NCBI GenBank assembly: GCA_029582155.1
Contig: CM055911.1
Coordinates: forward strand, 25,636,090 to 25,700,089
Direction of reading: 5' to 3'
From: Panopea generosa
Lineage: Eukaryota; Mollusca; Bivalvia; Adapedonta; Hiatellidae
DNA: 64,000 nt
In this document: positions 61,291-64,000 of the stretch, in pieces
Position numbering within the stretch: the stretch's first letter is position 1
Layout: each line of letters starts with the position of its first letter
Translations under genes and position numbers: made by a program
The notes under the pieces: generated by a model
What the model saw: the letters and a program-made list of their open reading frames with translations, nothing else
The model's database searches: none
What the model was told of the DNA's origin: nothing

Positions 61291-62364
61291 CTGTTTGTGA
61301 TGTTTCAACAAGTATTCAACTGAGTTGCATCTACCACTGAAAAATTATATACGTAAGTGATACATTATTTATGATTTTCTTCAAAAAGATATTTTCACTA
61401 ATTCCAAAAACATTTGGCTGAACCATGAACCCCACACAATATTCACTTTACATATATTTGATATACTCGTTCATGTACATTTCATATCTGTTTAACTTAT
61501 ATTATATGATATTTCTCAATATTCCCTTAAAACGTTGTTGTTGTTTTTCTATGCTATGGGACATAATTAAAATTAAAACTATATGTACGTGCCAAATTAT
61601 TTTCATATAACAAGCATATCTCTGTACTTATGCAGGGGTCGTAGTCACCAACAACTCCTGAAAATTATAATCTTAGACTTGCGGATGGGAATCCAGATTT
61701 CAGCCTAACGTATCTAGTTCACCGTGACAGATAGAATAAGTATCTGAGTTTGTTTGACTATATATCAGATGTCCCTATTTGCTGGCAAATTTTGGTTTCA
61801 TAAAATGGCTTCTTAGCGTGTTGTTCAAAATTCATTCTTAAGTTGAAGTCTAACAATATTCTTAATAATTGATGGTGAATACAATCCTAGGTATATGTAG
61901 TTAATATACTAGTACATTATAATTATGGCGGGGGGGGGGGGGGATCAAAGGTTTGTATTATGCGTGAATGGATGCTAGAAGCGTCAAATTGAGGGGCTAT
62001 GACCAAATGAGCAGTCGCCGACAACCAACTTGAGTAGAATGCAATCTAACCAAAATAAAATTTACAATTTTATTACAAATTTAAATAAAATATCTTAATA
62101 CATATACATCATTCCTTTCCATCTATTAGTATCATGGTAGCATCATACATATCTATATCCAGAACTATATTTATTTGTAATACTACATTTACGTCCCATT
62201 TTATCTAATAATATAATTGATAAAAACCATGACGGCTTGCACTTGTATCAACTTTTCACCTCGTTGATATCAGAATAAGTTAAGACAACTAAATTATATT
62301 TATCATTAATAAATTTTAATTTTATAATACTAATTTTCAATAAATAATCATCAACACTATATAA

Positions 62365-62525
62365 ACCGATATATAGATAGCGCGATCGACACCATTCCAG
62401 ATTACCTCAAAACACATAAATGCAAACGTTATCGGACATGAGCTCAACTGTTTTGAGGTAATCTGGAATTTTGTAGGTCGCACTGAATTGTATATCAGTG
62501 ATATTGCACTGGTCTATATATCGGT
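62365..62525. repeat. 161-bp nested inverted repeat (large hairpin)
   Basis: Outer arms ACCGATATATAGA (62365-62377) and its exact complement (62513-62525); inner 20-bp arms ATTCCAGATTACCTCAAAAC (62394-62413) and its exact complement (62450-62469); loop 36 bp. Absent from the left paralogous flank. Looks like a foldback element or its remnant. Confidence 0.85.
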
Positions 62526-63624
62526 GAAATAGATTACTCTAATACCCAGACGGTCGGTGGGAACTATAAAATCTTCACAACGACCCAAAAATGACAAAAA
62601 AAATCACTAAAACCAGCATTTGAAACATTGTTCCGCGACGTATTTAGCGATGCGCGTGGCGTAGGTTCCCGCCATTGAATTAACTCTCAACAAGAACCAA
62701 CAGCTTAAACTAAACAACTTAGATCAACATAATAACCGTTTAAGAAAATAATCGTCTGATCCAGCCAGTGGTGTTACACCGGGGAGAAGCAACGATCCTG
62801 TTGATACTGCCCAGTTGTTATATAACCTTCTGTTTTTGCTCGCCAAAATGTTACGTGCAAAGTGCGAGAGTAAAAAAAACTTATTCTGACTGTGATAAGA
62901 TTACAGAGTCAATACTAATACTGAAAAACAAAATATCCCTTTAAATTTAAAAAAAAAACACACTCAAACCCGAGCTTAATACATTACTTTAACCTAGTGT
63001 TTTAGAGACTAAACTATGGGACTTAGGTATCTTCGATATATAAATTGTTTGTATTCAATACTATGGATGCATTTACGAAGTTAGTCAATATATCAGAAGC
63101 AGTTTGTTGAGAAACCGAGAAAATAGGTAAACTTTACATAACACGTTAATTGGAAAACGGCAACAACGACAACGCCGCCAAAGTCATGACTACACGTCTC
63201 ACACCACTATTACATTTCCCATACGACTCCATTGTAACATTTATACCCAAAACATAGTAAAACAAATCTGCACCATGTGTCTGGGCTCAAATTTTTCACT
63301 GTTTCAACATCTGAAATCATAAAGAAAAAATACTTTTTACCAGGTTGTTTTTTAATTTACTGGTTTTGTGATACCTATCAACTTCCAGAGTTATAATATG
63401 TCAACTATTTGCCCAAGATGTGGTATGAATCAACAGTTCTGAAATGGCACCGAATGGCCTAGAAATCTGGTATCAGCATCAAATTTTCAATTTGGCGATT
63501 TCTAAAATACTGACCATATAACACACGGTATAGTAGGAAAAAATCACTGCAATATAAAGGCCTGAATAAAAGATAACTAAAGTTTTACTTCTACCTCCTT
63601 CATCTGGTCCGGCGTATTAAAGAT

Positions 63625-63768
63625 GATAATAGTGGTGTGAGTCGTAAAGGAGATAATAGTGGTGCGAGTCCTAAAGGAGATAATAGTAGTCAGAGTCCAA
63701 GAGGAGATAATAGTGGTGTGAATCCAAAAGAATATAATAGTGGTGTGAGTCCTATAGCTCTTTCATAA
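63625..63768 (+). repeat. 27-bp repeat with an open 9-residue frame ending in a stop
   Basis: Five units of GATAATAGTGGTGTGAGT plus CGTAAAGGA-like 9 bp. One frame reads DNSGVSRKG-type repeats, continues through all five and ends TAA at 63766-63768. It is open upstream to about 63578 but has no ATG. It may be a C-terminal exon of a downstream gene or simply a repeat with a favourable period. Confidence 0.5.
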
Positions 63769-64000
63769 GGATGAGCTAATAAATTGATGAATAACCCCAC
63801 TTAATTAATGAATTTTTAGTGTATGTTTTTTTATAGGAGAAAGCTCTGAAATATATATAAATAATTTCGCTTAAAAGATATCACACAATGACCTTCTTAA
63901 TGTACTAACCCCTCCCCTGTGCTCGTAACCACGATCTAGTCCATGGCTTTTTGTAGCACGCACTGACATTGCAAATCTACGTGGCCAAAATATGATCGCA

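Larger units (their letters stand above)
59733..63055 (+). repeat. Segmental duplication, right copy
   Basis: Counterpart of 1..1895: same intron end, last exon, 45-bp repeats and 3' flank. Differs by several insertions, one of which contains the TGTCCGTAACC word and another the large hairpin at 62365-62525. Confidence 0.85.

Overview
This is a eukaryotic, AT-rich, repeat-dense window, most likely from a bivalve mollusc. The case rests on split genes with GT-AG introns, an intronless B-box/coiled-coil/propeller protein of a type expanded in bivalves, three tRNA-derived SINE families, dispersed repeats of bivalve style and very large minisatellites. Species is not claimed. No prokaryotic features, CRISPR arrays or free-standing tRNA/rRNA genes were found.

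Two genes are well supported. (1) An intronless 635-codon TRIM-like gene at 11437..13344 (+): two B-boxes, a coiled coil and a C-terminal propeller-like region, with no RING. (2) A split gene on + whose 15 recognised exons run from 17769 to 60242 and join in one frame across all 14 introns (567 residues plus stop). It encodes an M12B/ADAMTS-like zinc metalloprotease with an intact HELGHSLGASHD site and Met-turn, an ADAMTS-type Cys-rich segment, three six-cysteine PLAC-like modules each on its own phase 1-1 exon, a Ser/Thr-rich stalk, a transmembrane helix and a basic, Tyr/Asn/Gly-rich tail. Exons for the signal peptide and prodomain were not recognised. The last exon of an upstream paralogue lies at 323..407. 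Its 3' flank matches that of the main gene, so the window holds the junction of a tandem gene duplication.

Layout: 1-1.9 kb, 3' end of the upstream paralogue; 2-11 kb, intergenic with SINEs and a 0.53-kb tandem duplication; 11.4-13.3 kb, TRIM-like gene; 13.4-17.7 kb, SINE cluster and a solo transposon copy; 17.8-60.2 kb, metalloprotease gene; 60.2-64 kb, its duplicated 3' flank. Introns are bloated by private tandem repeats: GTAAGT/GTAAAT-type (22.1-25.6 kb), a 60-bp satellite of about 145 copies (28.3-37.2 kb), 31-bp (46.3 kb), 94-bp (48.3 kb), 51-bp (49.6-50.4 kb) and 70-bp (51.3-53.4 kb) arrays.

The most unusual signal is the 70-bp array. Each unit repeats the 3' end of exon 14 with its splice donor and adds an acceptor-like CAATAG, so most units look like a 33-nt, frame-preserving cassette micro-exon. 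Other leads are a pair of 3.07-kb composite mobile elements with 450-bp terminal direct repeats and exact 4-bp target duplications, a solo copy with a neighbouring near-empty site, CpG-decay polymorphism throughout the 60-bp satellite, and SINEs lying immediately upstream of several splice acceptors.
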